Below the pieces are notes generated by a model. That model had not been told where the DNA came from. It saw only the letters and a list, made by a program, of their open reading frames with translations, and ran no database searches. A stretch of DNA of 9,980 nt from Negativicutes bacterium (GTDB lineage Bacteria > Bacillota > Negativicutes > JAGOZY01), in assembly GCA_018058445.1 (NCBI GenBank), contig JAGOZY010000013.1:1-9980 (forward strand), in the 5' to 3' direction. Shown in pieces: positions 1 to 7,401 of the stretch. The translations under genes were made by a program, and so were the position numbers. Within the stretch, counting starts at the first letter, position 1. Each line of letters starts with the position of its first letter.

Positions 1-1362
1 CAGTCTTTGACGCTCTGGCTCGCACTCAATCGGTAAAAACTCCAGTGTCTGTCCGACATATGGCCCGAAATCTTCGACTCGTGTCAGTTCCATCTGAGAA
101 GCGGGAACAAAGGCTCTAATTCCTTGGACAGAGACTGTCACTCCGCCTTTTACAACTTCTTTCACCGTACCTTGGACGGTCTCGCCCCGCTCCACTTTTT
201 CAGGCATTTCTTGCCAGAAAGCTTCCCGCAAGGCGCGACTTTGGGAAAGCACCGGGTGTCCTTCGCTATTTTGTGTTTGCAAGACTAGTGCTTCAACCTC
301 GCTACCGACGGGAAAAGCTTCTTCTAAGGATTTTCCTTCTGGAAGTAGTACTTCATTATGCGAAATAAAGCCATCGCTTTTTCCGCCTAGATGGACGAAG
401 AGACCTTCTGCATTGACAGTGGTTACAACACCTTTTATGAGTTGTCCGGTTTTGATAGATCCAACAATTTCTTCACTAAGCATTTGCTCCATGTTTTCCA
501 TTATTTTCTCCCCCTCCTGTCGCTCTTGCTTCCCAAAAGCTTTAAGACGTGTCGCTACATCTTGGATAATCCGATCTGGAGTCGAAGCTCCAGCGGTAAT
601 GCCCACAACAGAGATATTTTCAAACCAAGTAGGATCAAGCTCTTCACCTGTCTCAACCAGGATAACCGATTTGTCTTCTTCTTTCGCAATTTCTGCAAGA
701 CGGCGAGTGTTTCCACTATTTTTACCACCCACCACCACAACAATTTCTACTTTTTCACATAAATCGCGAACTGCTTGCTGACGAAGTTCCGTTGCCGCAC
801 AGATCGTATTGCGTACCGCTACGTCTTCCGCTTTTGTCTCGAGCACTTTAACGATTTCACTAAAAATAGAATTTTGGAAAGTGGTTTGTGCAACAATTCC
901 AATCGACTCACCAAGCGCGAACTCAGCTGCTTCTTGAACGGACGAAATCACTTGTGACTTATCACCGGCCCAAGCTTTTACACCTTGGACTTCAGGGTGA
1001 TCAGGCTCACCAACGATAATAATTCGTCGCCCTTCTTTGGCGAAAGTCAGCACTGCTTCGCGTACTTTCCGAACATGAGGACAAGTCGCATCCAGTATTT
1101 CAAGACCTTGGGCCTGAGCTTCTTCATAGATGAGTGGGCCAACTCCATGAGAGCGAATAATCACTCGCTTCACCGGCAAGTTCTCCAGCGAGTCGGTTAC
1201 GCCAACCCCTAATTCCTTTAGTTCTTGGACAACTTGAGGATTATGAATAATCGGTCCTAGTGTTACAGCACCACCAGGAGTCTCAGCACTTGCAATTGCG
1301 CTTTCGACTGCGCGCCTAACTCCGTAGCAAAAACCCATTTCTTGAGCAAAAATAACTCTCAT
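1..1362 (-). CDS. ispH: IspH (HMB-PP reductase) fused to ribosomal protein S1-type domains, partial at left edge
   Basis: Reduces 4-hydroxy-3-methylbut-2-enyl diphosphate to IPP and DMAPP, the last step of the MEP isoprenoid pathway, in the cytoplasm. The visible 454 residues begin at an ATG after a GAGGTG Shine-Dalgarno site and run off the window. Residues 1-280 are IspH. The three [4Fe-4S] cysteines are C12 (GFCYGV), C94 (DATCPHV) and C188 (NTICAAT). Substrate-site residues are H40, H72 (RSHGV), H122 and E124 (DHPEV), with the late motifs GGKNSGNTRRLAE and TAGAS. After a short charged linker come S1/OB-fold repeats at about 302-375 and 393-454, and probably more outside the window. This fusion is known in Clostridia and Negativicutes. 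The S1 part probably binds RNA or the ribosome, but whether it replaces stand-alone S1 cannot be seen here. It is the last visible gene of the lspA operon, 44 bp after pyrR, with its own promoter. Confidence 0.95.
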   Translation of the reverse strand, partial: MRVIFAQEMGFCYGVRRAVESAIASAETPGGAVTLGPIIHNPQVVQELKELGVGVTDSLENLPVKRVIIRSHGVGPLIYEEAQAQGLEILDATCPHVRKVREAVLTFAKEGRRIIIVGEPDHPEVQGVKAWAGDKSQVISSVQEAAEFALGESIGIVAQTTFQNSIFSEIVKVLETKAEDVAVRNTICAATELRQQAVRDLCEKVEIVVVVGGKNSGNTRRLAEIAKEEDKSVILVETGEELDPTWFENISVVGITAGASTPDRIIQDVATRLKAFGKQERQEGEKIMENMEQMLSEEIVGSIKTGQLIKGVVTTVNAEGLFVHLGGKSDGFISHNEVLLPEGKSLEEAFPVGSEVEALVLQTQNSEGHPVLSQSRALREAFWQEMPEKVERGETVQGTVKEVVKGGVTVSVQGIRAFVPASQMELTRVEDFGPYVGQTLEFLPIECEPERQRL

Positions 1363-1394
1363 TTTTTTCACCTCAGTCTCACTAATACCTCTCT

Positions 1395-2913
<1,519 letters not shown>

Positions 2914-2917
<4 letters not shown>

Positions 2918-3375
2918 AGTTCAATCCCCTCTTTTTTGTCAGCCTTCCACAGGGTCCACCCAAGAAGTGCTGCCCCACAAACAATACCAATATCAGCCAA
3001 ATTAAAAATCGGCCAAATGCGAAAATCTAAAAAATCGACCACTCCGGCAAAGCGAATTCGGTCAATCAAGTTTCCAACAGCCCCTGCCATAAATATTACG
3101 ATACCATAGACAAACAGCTTTCCATACTGCTCCGAAAATTTGTGAATTCCCCATAATCCACCAAGAAGAACTCCCACAGCTACAAAAATAAAAAATAACT
3201 GTTGATTGGCCAAAAGACCAAAAGCCGCACCTGGATTTATAATATAAGTAAGATGAAAAACATCGGTAATCAGGGGAATAGATTGGCCCAGATACATATT
3301 TTTCATCACAAGATATTTACTCCATTGATCCAAAATCAATAGGACCAAAAATATCCACCAACTTGACTTCCGCAT
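2914..3375 (-). CDS. lspA: LspA, lipoprotein signal peptidase (signal peptidase II)
   Basis: An inner-membrane aspartic protease that removes signal peptides from diacylglyceryl-modified prolipoproteins. The 153-aa protein has four hydrophobic segments (about 5-24, 57-75, 86-103, 128-144). Conserved blocks are DQWSK (16-20), NPGAAFG (47-53), GNLIDRI (101-107), VVDFLD and FNLADI. The catalytic aspartates are D114 (VVDFL) and D128 (NLADI). The start ATG follows a GGAGG site. It is the first gene of the lspA-rluD-pyrR-ispH operon and has its own promoter with a perfect TATAAT. The Lys/Glu-rich C-terminus is probably cytoplasmic. Confidence 0.96.
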
Positions 3376-3408
3376 TGACCTAGAGCCTCCTTTTGCTAAA
3401 TCCCTTTT

Positions 3409-3438
3409 ATTATAACTGATTTTAGGCTCTAGTGTCTG
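3409..3438 (-). promoter_or_regulatory. Probable promoter of the lspA operon
   Basis: On the minus strand, CAGACA (3433-3438), an 18-nt spacer and a perfect TATAAT (3409-3414) lie just upstream of lspA. The predicted leader is about 30 nt and contains the GGAGG ribosome site. The -35 box begins about 10 nt beyond the lysR terminator stem, so the terminator tail and the promoter abut. Confidence 0.6.
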
Positions 3439-3447
3439 CTAAAACTA

Positions 3448-3479
3448 AGAAAGCGAGCGATAATATTCGCTCGCTTTCT
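3448..3479 (-). terminator. Rho-independent terminator after the LysR gene
   Basis: A perfect 13-bp inverted repeat (3448-3460 with 3467-3479) has a GC-rich core (GCGAGCG) and a 6-nt loop. On the minus strand it is followed by TTAGTTTT. It ends the mgsA-hypothetical-lysR unit 12 bp after the lysR stop and insulates the lspA operon that follows on the same strand. Confidence 0.85.
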
Positions 3480-3490
3480 CACTGGTCATG

Positions 3491-4393
3491 TTAAACTAGC
3501 TCTTTACTTTTGCCTGACAAAAAGTAATTGCAACTAAACTCAATCCACTGCCTTGTGGCGAAAGACTGATAGCGCTGACGGTCCCAAGTCAGGATCAAAT
3601 CCCAGTAAACAGGGGTTTGAAGGGGAACAGCACGAACTCCGGCAATCAAGCGATTTTCACACACTTTAGCCGGCAACATCGAGACTCCCATCCCGGCAGC
3701 AACCATTTCCATAATAAAATCCCACTGAGAGCTTACGCAACTAACCTGAGGCTGAAAATTTTCCATACTGAAACAACTCAGCACTCTCTCATGGAGTCCA
3801 AAATCATCTGTAAAAAGAACAAGTTTTTCATTTGAAATTTGTTCGATAGATATACCTTGAGTCTGGGTCAGTCTGTGAGCTTTCGGAAAAATGACAACTA
3901 GCGGCTCTTTGATGATCTCGACCGTTTCAAGCTTCTGACTATGAAGTGGAAGCGTACAGACCGCAACATCAATGATACCATCCTCTACTTTTTTCTCTAA
4001 GCTTCTCGCCCCTTCTTCAAATAAATGAAGCTCAATCTGGGGAAAAGCTGCTTTAAATGCACCAATAATCGGTGCAAAGTATAGGGAGCCCACCATTGGC
4101 GGCAGACCGATACGAATGCTGCCTTTACGCAGTTGCAGCACATCGTTTAACTCTACCTCCAAGTTTTTCATCGATTCGACAATCTGTTGAGCCTGGTTTA
4201 ACACCGCATACCCTGCATCAGTGAGCTCGATATGTTTTGTCGAGCGCCGAATCAGAGTAACTCCGAGTTCATCTTCTAAAGACTTCACCATTTTACTGAT
4301 CGTAGGCTGAGTTAGATATAAGGCATCAGCTGCTTTAGTAAAGCTTTCCTGTTTTGCCACTTCCACAAAATACAGCAGATGACGGATATCCAT
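3491..4393 (-). CDS. LysR-family transcriptional regulator, CidR/YwbI-like
   Basis: A 300-aa cytoplasmic DNA-binding regulator of normal LysR length. The winged helix-turn-helix is at residues 1-60, with recognition region AADALYLTQPTISKMVKSLE and wing IELTDAGYAVL. The effector-binding domain spans about 88-290 (GSIRIGLPPMVGS, then SSQWDFIMEMVAAGMGVSMLPA). From memory, the N-terminus MDIRHLLYFVEVA and the SQWDF..EMV block resemble Bacillus YwbI/CidR, which activates the cidAB/ywbHG holin-like genes in response to acetate or pyruvate. No cidAB is in this window, so the target is unknown. A ribosome site AAAGGAG precedes the ATG. It lies 42 bp after the secreted-protein gene on the same strand, so it is probably cotranscribed with mgsA. 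A weak promoter-like pair (CTGACG, 16 nt, TATAAG) lies at 4422-4449. Confidence 0.88.
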   Translation of the reverse strand: MDIRHLLYFVEVAKQESFTKAADALYLTQPTISKMVKSLEDELGVTLIRRSTKHIELTDAGYAVLNQAQQIVESMKNLEVELNDVLQLRKGSIRIGLPPMVGSLYFAPIIGAFKAAFPQIELHLFEEGARSLEKKVEDGIIDVAVCTLPLHSQKLETVEIIKEPLVVIFPKAHRLTQTQGISIEQISNEKLVLFTDDFGLHERVLSCFSMENFQPQVSCVSSQWDFIMEMVAAGMGVSMLPAKVCENRLIAGVRAVPLQTPVYWDLILTWDRQRYQSFATRQWIEFSCNYFLSGKSKELV

Positions 4394-4435
4394 AAGCGCG
4401 ATCTCCTTTTTCGAAACAAATCTTATAGGAACGAT

Positions 4436-5071
4436 TTAGAGATCGTCAGCTTTAGGTTTCCAATCCGATTTAAACTGACCAATCGCTTTTTTCATTCCAG
4501 CCCAGTAGGACTTAATTGCAATATCAGATTTTGACTCACCTGTGAATATTCGCTCATCTCGGATAACATTACGTTCTGGCGAAAGAACTTTTAATTGAAG
4601 TTCCACTTGAGAAGTAAATTGTGATTTTGCTTCTTCACCTGGTTTTACTTCGGCAGTTTTTTCATCAATTTTTTTCAAGCGTCCTTCAAGAATCACCAGA
4701 CTGCTCAATCTATTTTCTTTCGCAAATTCAGCTAATTGTGCTTGAGTTACTTGTCCGTAAGGAAATAAATCATTTCCTTCTTGGATATTTTTTCGGAAAG
4801 AAAACTCTTGGAATTTAGCAGTCATCAACGTGTCATTTAAATAAGTAATATCTTTGATTTTATTCATTTTTTGCTGGACTGCGGTGCGAAGTTGATCTTG
4901 GATTTTATCATCCCCACGCAAACCAGAATCCATAAAAATAAGTACGCCAACTCGTGGGTAAAGGAGAATATCTTGGAGGTCGTCTTTCTTCGGTGCAGCA
5001 CTTCCCACTCCGCCACTCAAAATAAATAAAGCTAATCCTAATACACTAATCTTTTTAATCCACTGCATCAT
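4436..5071 (-). CDS. Secreted protein of unknown family, possibly a LpoB/CsgG-like fold
   Basis: I do not recognise a named family. The 211-aa protein begins with a clear Sec signal peptide: positive IKK, hydrophobic core at about 8-20, likely cleavage after GSA at residue 25. There is no lipobox cysteine, so it is not a lipoprotein. The mature part has VGVLIFMDSG, then helices, then a segment resembling a periplasmic alpha/beta domain: LSSLVILEGRLKKID, a strand with VELQLKVLSPE, IFTGES, and a final helix AGMKKAIGQF. That strand pattern is reminiscent of LpoB, CsgG or TolB-N type domains, but this is inference from the pattern only. Two ATG codons stand in tandem (5071 and 5068). The first is used here because it overlaps the mgsA stop in ATGA. 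A GGAGG site lies 9 nt upstream. It is probably coexpressed with mgsA and the LysR gene. Confidence 0.75.
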   Translation of the reverse strand: MMQWIKKISVLGLALFILSGGVGSAAPKKDDLQDILLYPRVGVLIFMDSGLRGDDKIQDQLRTAVQQKMNKIKDITYLNDTLMTAKFQEFSFRKNIQEGNDLFPYGQVTQAQLAEFAKENRLSSLVILEGRLKKIDEKTAEVKPGEEAKSQFTSQVELQLKVLSPERNVIRDERIFTGESKSDIAIKSYWAGMKKAIGQFKSDWKPKADDL

Positions 5072-5466
5072 TCTTCTCGTCCTCCTATTAATTGAGACTC
5101 CGTATCCAAAGCAAGAATCAGTAAGCCGGCAGACCGCCGATTTGTTGCAACTGGTAGGTAGTGAACATCACTCACTCGCAGTAGCGCAGTAATATCTGGT
5201 TCATGAGGCTGGGCACTCAAAGGATCACGTAAAAAAATAAGGGCATCCACTTTGCCTTCGGCAATCCGTGCACCGATCTGTTGATCTCCACCGAGAGGCC
5301 CCGAAAGTACGCTCTCAACTTGAAGGCCAAGTTTTTCTCTTAGCAACCTTCCTGTCGTCGCTGTAGCAATCAGACGAAATTTTTGCAAAAGGAGCTGGTG
5401 AGATCTCGCAAAATCAATCATTTCCGCTTTTTTTTCATCATGAGCAATTAAAGCCAATGTTTTCAT
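5068..5466 (-). CDS. mgsA: MgsA, methylglyoxal synthase
   Basis: Converts dihydroxyacetone phosphate to methylglyoxal and phosphate, a bypass of lower glycolysis used under sugar-phosphate excess or phosphate limitation. The 132 aa is close to Bacillus MgsA. All catalytic positions align with E. coli at a constant offset of 10: H9 (IAHDEKK), G56 (SGPLGGDQQIG), the catalytic base D61, D81 (FLRDP), H88 and D91 (PHEPDITALLR). ATNRRSAGLL near the end is also typical. The start ATG follows a GAGGT site at 9 nt. It heads a three-gene unit: the next gene overlaps by 4 bp and the LysR gene follows it. It is transcribed divergently from the DUF554 gene across 221 bp. Confidence 0.95.
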   Translation of the reverse strand: MKTLALIAHDEKKAEMIDFARSHQLLLQKFRLIATATTGRLLREKLGLQVESVLSGPLGGDQQIGARIAEGKVDALIFLRDPLSAQPHEPDITALLRVSDVHYLPVATNRRSAGLLILALDTESQLIGGREE

Positions 5467-5506
5467 AGGAAACGTACCTCATTATCTATTACAGATTACC
5501 TTCTAG

Positions 5507-5535
5507 ACTATACCATATCTAAGGTTATTTGCCTA
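5507..5535 (-). promoter_or_regulatory. Probable promoter of mgsA
   Basis: On the minus strand, TAGGCA (5530-5535), a 17-nt spacer and TATAGT (5507-5512) with an upstream TGG (extended -10) form a plausible sigma-A promoter, giving a leader of about 35 nt before mgsA. Confidence 0.55.
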
Positions 5536-5634
5536 TTGTCACTTCACAAAATCTCTTCGAATTAAGTCGCTTCTTTTTAAAATTAAGGCTATACTTTTAG
5601 TACTTCCCTTTATTTCTTTAGCCAAATAGATTAG

Positions 5635-5640
5635 TATAAT
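5635..5640 (+). promoter_or_regulatory. -10 box of a probable promoter for the DUF554 gene
   Basis: A perfect TATAAT lies 48 bp before the DUF554 start codon. The -35 region (about 5612-5618) is T-rich but poorly matched, so this promoter may be weak or need an activator. A second -10-like TATACT is at 5590-5595. The rest of the 5467-5687 intergenic stretch shows no RNA gene or clear operator. Confidence 0.45.
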
Positions 5641-5687
5641 TGAATATATCCAAGTTTTCTACAAAAGAAAGGAGGCCTAAGGCGTAA

Positions 5688-6371
5688 ATGAAAGGAACTT
5701 TTATAAACGCATTCATGATTCTTCTCGGTTCAGGTATCGGCCTCTTACTTGGCAAAAGGCTCCATGTCCGATTCCAGCAATCCATCATGCAGGTACTCGG
5801 CATTACAGTTGGGCTTATCGGCCTACAAATGGCTTTTAAAAGCCAAGAACCAATTATTCTAATCATTAGTCTCGCTCTCGGCACACTACTCGGTGAGTGG
5901 TGGGATCTCGATGGAAGAATTTCTCGCTTGAGTGAGCAAATTAGCAGTCGCTTCACGAAAGACAAAGATAATAAGTTTACTCAAGGCTTTATTACAACCA
6001 GTATGCTTTATTGTGCTGGGGCAATGGCAATCCTCGGAGCCTTCCAAGAAGGTTTGGAAGGAAGCCCGACAATTCTCTATACAAAAGCAGTCTTAGACGG
6101 AATCAGTTCCATTTTTTTCGCAGCCAGCCTTGGAGTAGGCGTTGCATTTTCCGCAGTCTCCGTACTTTTATACCAAGGAAGCCTCACCCTTCTGGCAAAT
6201 ACTTTTGCTCCCTATTTTACTCCCACGGCTATTGCCGAATTAACCGGCACGGGCGGCGCAATTCTTTGTGCGATCTCACTTACGATATTAAATATTCAAA
6301 CCATACGAGTTGCAAACCTTTTACCAGCTCTTCCCATCGCTATTTTGATTGCACTATGGGGGCCACTCTAG
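5688..6371 (+). CDS. DUF554 family integral membrane protein (YqgA/YdfK-like)
   Basis: A 227-aa polytopic inner-membrane protein of unknown biochemical function. About seven hydrophobic segments lie near residues 5-22, 36-50, 55-70, 103-120, 137-162, 184-202 and 208-225. Family hallmarks are GSGIGLLLGKRL at the start, EWWDLDGRI (70-78), YCAGAMAILGAFQEGL (108-123), KAVLDGISSIFFAASLGVG (133-151) and ELTGTGGAILC (184-194). Length is normal for the family. The start ATG follows AAGGAGG at 5669-5675 with a rather long 12-nt spacing. It is a single-gene unit, divergent from mgsA and convergent with perR, ended by the shared hairpin at 6392-6411. Its role cannot be deduced from neighbours. Confidence 0.9.
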   Translation: MKGTFINAFMILLGSGIGLLLGKRLHVRFQQSIMQVLGITVGLIGLQMAFKSQEPIILIISLALGTLLGEWWDLDGRISRLSEQISSRFTKDKDNKFTQGFITTSMLYCAGAMAILGAFQEGLEGSPTILYTKAVLDGISSIFFAASLGVGVAFSAVSVLLYQGSLTLLANTFAPYFTPTAIAELTGTGGAILCAISLTILNIQTIRVANLLPALPIAILIALWGPL

Positions 6372-6391
6372 ACTAAGCCCTTTAAAGTAAA

Positions 6392-6411
6392 AAAAGCCTT
6401 TGCAGGCTTTT
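6392..6411. terminator. Bidirectional terminator between the DUF554 gene and perR
   Basis: A perfect 8-bp stem (6392-6399 with 6404-6411) carries a GCCT core and a TTGC loop. On the plus strand it is followed by an AT-rich tail (TTTTAATTTTAT). On the minus strand the stem runs into a stretch of seven T. It therefore serves both convergent genes. Confidence 0.8.
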
Positions 6412-6425
6412 AATTTTATATAAAA

Positions 6426-6851
6426 TTAATTTGCGCGACGTCGTATACACTCCGCACAAGAACCATATAAGTACACCTGATGTTCCACCACTTGATAACC
6501 GCTTTTTTCTTCAGCAGCAGCATTGAGAGCACTGAGATCCATTCCAAAAAGATCTGTCACTTCATTACACTCTTGGCAAATCATGTGTATATGAGGCTCC
6601 ATATTCGCATCATAGCGGAAACTGTCTTCCCCAACATTTAGCGAAGAGACCAGCCCCATCTCTTTTAAAACTTCAATTGTCTTATAAACTGTAGCTAAAC
6701 TCATTGTTGGGTATTGAGACTGTAATTCACCAAAAATCACTTCTGCAGTTGGATGTTTTGAGGTTTCCATCAGAATTTTATAAATGGCTAAACGCTGTGG
6801 AGTCACCTTAAAACCTTTTTCTCGCAATATTTCTGTAATATTTGAGCCCAA
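6426..6851 (-). CDS. perR: PerR-type peroxide-sensing repressor (Fur family)
   Basis: A cytoplasmic dimeric metalloregulator that senses H2O2 by iron-catalysed histidine oxidation and represses oxidative-stress genes. The 141-aa form starts at a UUG (6851) preceded by GGGGAGG at an 8-nt spacing. This gives the usual Fur/PerR N-terminus (TEILREKGFKVTPQRLAIY). An in-frame ATG at 6950 would add 33 atypical residues and lies only about 8 nt from the predicted transcription start, so I reject it. Helix-turn-helix DNA-binding region: about 35-66. The structural zinc cysteines are C92, C95, C132 and C135. The regulatory-metal ligands H33, D81, H87, H89 and D100 match Bacillus PerR H37, D85, H91, H93 and D104 at a constant offset of 4. 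D100 is the diagnostic position, Glu in Fur. That makes PerR more likely than Fur or Zur. It stands alone and probably represses itself. Confidence 0.88.
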   Translation of the reverse strand: MGSNITEILREKGFKVTPQRLAIYKILMETSKHPTAEVIFGELQSQYPTMSLATVYKTIEVLKEMGLVSSLNVGEDSFRYDANMEPHIHMICQECNEVTDLFGMDLSALNAAAEEKSGYQVVEHQVYLYGSCAECIRRRAN

Positions 6852-6944
6852 AACAATTACCTCCCCATACCTTCTTCGAAAACTTTTTCGTGTTTCGCCA
6901 GAGTTAGCCTGCACAGTCACGCATAGACTGTTACTAATTTTTCT

Positions 6945-6959
6945 TGACAATGATTATTT
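6945..6959. promoter_or_regulatory. Fur/PerR-type operator over the perR transcription start
   Basis: The sequence TGACAATGATTATTT is a 7-1-7 inverted repeat that closely matches the family consensus core (AATNATT with flanking TGA/TAT). It lies at the predicted +1 of the perR promoter, where binding would block transcription. The flanks fit Fur (TGA) slightly better than Bacillus PerR (TTA), so the site alone does not decide which regulator binds. Autoregulation is the simplest reading. Confidence 0.65.
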
Positions 6960-6964
6960 CCAAT

Positions 6965-6993
6965 AATATATCATAACTGATTATGTTTTTCAA
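6965..6993 (-). promoter_or_regulatory. Probable perR promoter
   Basis: On the minus strand, TTGAAA (6988-6993), a 17-nt spacer and TATATT (6965-6970) make a good sigma-A match (5/6 at each box). Transcription would begin near 6958, inside the Fur/PerR-type box, leaving a leader of about 107 nt before the UUG start. Confidence 0.65.
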
Positions 6994-7007
6994 CTGAATC
7001 TTCATTT

Positions 7008-7026
7008 TTTTATTTACTTTTGGCAA
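7008..7026. repeat. 19-bp direct repeat, copy 1
   Basis: TTTTATTTACTTTTGGCAA ends right at the stop codon of the small helix-turn-helix gene and lies about 15 bp upstream of the perR -35. It matches the copy at 7316-7334 in 18 of 19 positions. The two copies flank the small gene in the same orientation. Confidence 0.6.
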
Positions 7027-7272
7027 CTATTTGGATAAAAAAATATCTTCAGGTCGCATTCCCAATTTCATCAATCCTGATATAAATGCATCGCCTGTAT
7101 CGATTTGTCCACGCAAAACACGATAAAGATATGGATAAGATACATTCATTTGAGCAGCTATTTGAGGTTCCGATAAATTCAGGGATCTTATAAAAGTAAT
7201 AATACATTCTTTATTTAGATACTCTTCATACAAGCGACTGGTCAGAAACCACTTTTTTTCTTTACGCTTCAT
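7027..7272 (-). CDS. Small helix-turn-helix (XRE/Cro-like) DNA-binding protein
   Basis: An 81-aa basic protein. After a charged N-terminus (MKRKEKKWF, then a helix LYEEYLNKECIITFIRSLN), residues 32-78 look like a Cro/CI-type helix-turn-helix: SEPQIAAQMNV forms helix 2 and the turn, SYPYLYRVLRGQ the recognition helix, and GDAFISGLMKLGMRPEDIF the closing helices seen in XRE domains. There is no effector domain. It starts at an ATG with GGGAGG about 10 nt upstream and has a strong promoter (TTGACA). It is transcribed away from the XRE gene at 7402-7818, with 129 bp between them, an arrangement like a Cro/CI pair. Target genes are unknown. No hairpin terminator follows, so transcripts may run on into perR. 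Confidence 0.75.
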   Translation of the reverse strand: MKRKEKKWFLTSRLYEEYLNKECIITFIRSLNLSEPQIAAQMNVSYPYLYRVLRGQIDTGDAFISGLMKLGMRPEDIFLSK

Positions 7273-7297
7273 CAGGCCTTGCCTCCCTTTATTACAC

Positions 7298-7314
7298 GTT
7301 ATTCATATCGTAAC
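7298..7314. promoter_or_regulatory. Candidate operator over the -10 of the small helix-turn-helix gene
   Basis: A 17-bp imperfect dyad, GTTATTCATATCGTAAC, has GTTA/TAAC ends and covers the -10 box at 7307-7312. Its ATATCGTAA half recurs as ATATCGTGA at 7383-7391, next to the ribosome site of the divergent XRE gene. Size and location suit a helix-turn-helix dimer, but the symmetry is limited to four bases per arm. Confidence 0.3.
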
Positions 7315-7334
7315 ATTTTATTTACTTTTGTCAA
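7307..7334 (-). promoter_or_regulatory. Promoter of the small helix-turn-helix gene
   Basis: On the minus strand, a perfect TTGACA (7329-7334) is followed by 16 nt and TACGAT (7307-7312, 4/6). The leader is about 28 nt. The -35 is contained in repeat copy 2 and lies 2 bp from the -35 of the divergent promoter. Confidence 0.65.
7316..7334. repeat. 19-bp direct repeat, copy 2
   Basis: TTTTATTTACTTTTGTCAA differs from the copy at 7008-7026 by one base (T for G at position 16). Read on the minus strand it supplies the TTGACA -35 box of the small helix-turn-helix gene and the start of its spacer. Confidence 0.6.
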
Positions 7335-7336
7335 TA

Positions 7337-7365
7337 TTGATTTTTTGTAATAAATCTATTATGAT
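7337..7365 (+). promoter_or_regulatory. Probable promoter of the XRE gene at 7402
   Basis: TTGATT (7337-7342), a 17-nt spacer and TATGAT (7360-7365, 5/6) predict a transcript starting near 7372. This start lies downstream of the in-frame TTG at 7369, which supports using the TTG at 7402 as start codon. Confidence 0.55.
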
Positions 7366-7401
7366 GATTTGGATACTAGAAGATATCGTGAGGTGAATCT
7401 T

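Noticed and set aside
391..781. Two plus-strand frames of about 120 codons antisense to ispH-S1
   Set aside because: The minus-strand frame is continuous and carries all IspH and S1 motifs; the plus frames have no recognisable domain or ribosome site.
6852..6950. N-terminal extension of perR from ATG 6950
   Set aside because: It adds 33 residues absent from Fur/PerR proteins, starts within about 8 nt of the predicted transcript start, and has no ribosome site, whereas UUG 6851 has GGGGAGG.
6944..6972. Plus-strand promoter-like TTGACA with TATATC 17 nt later
   Set aside because: It points into the antisense of the small helix-turn-helix gene and overlaps the Fur/PerR box. The minus-strand promoter for perR explains the region better.
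7273..7401. Prophage or toxin-antitoxin locus built on the two helix-turn-helix genes
   Set aside because: No integrase, toxin-like small protein or phage structural gene is visible. Both proteins look like regulators only.
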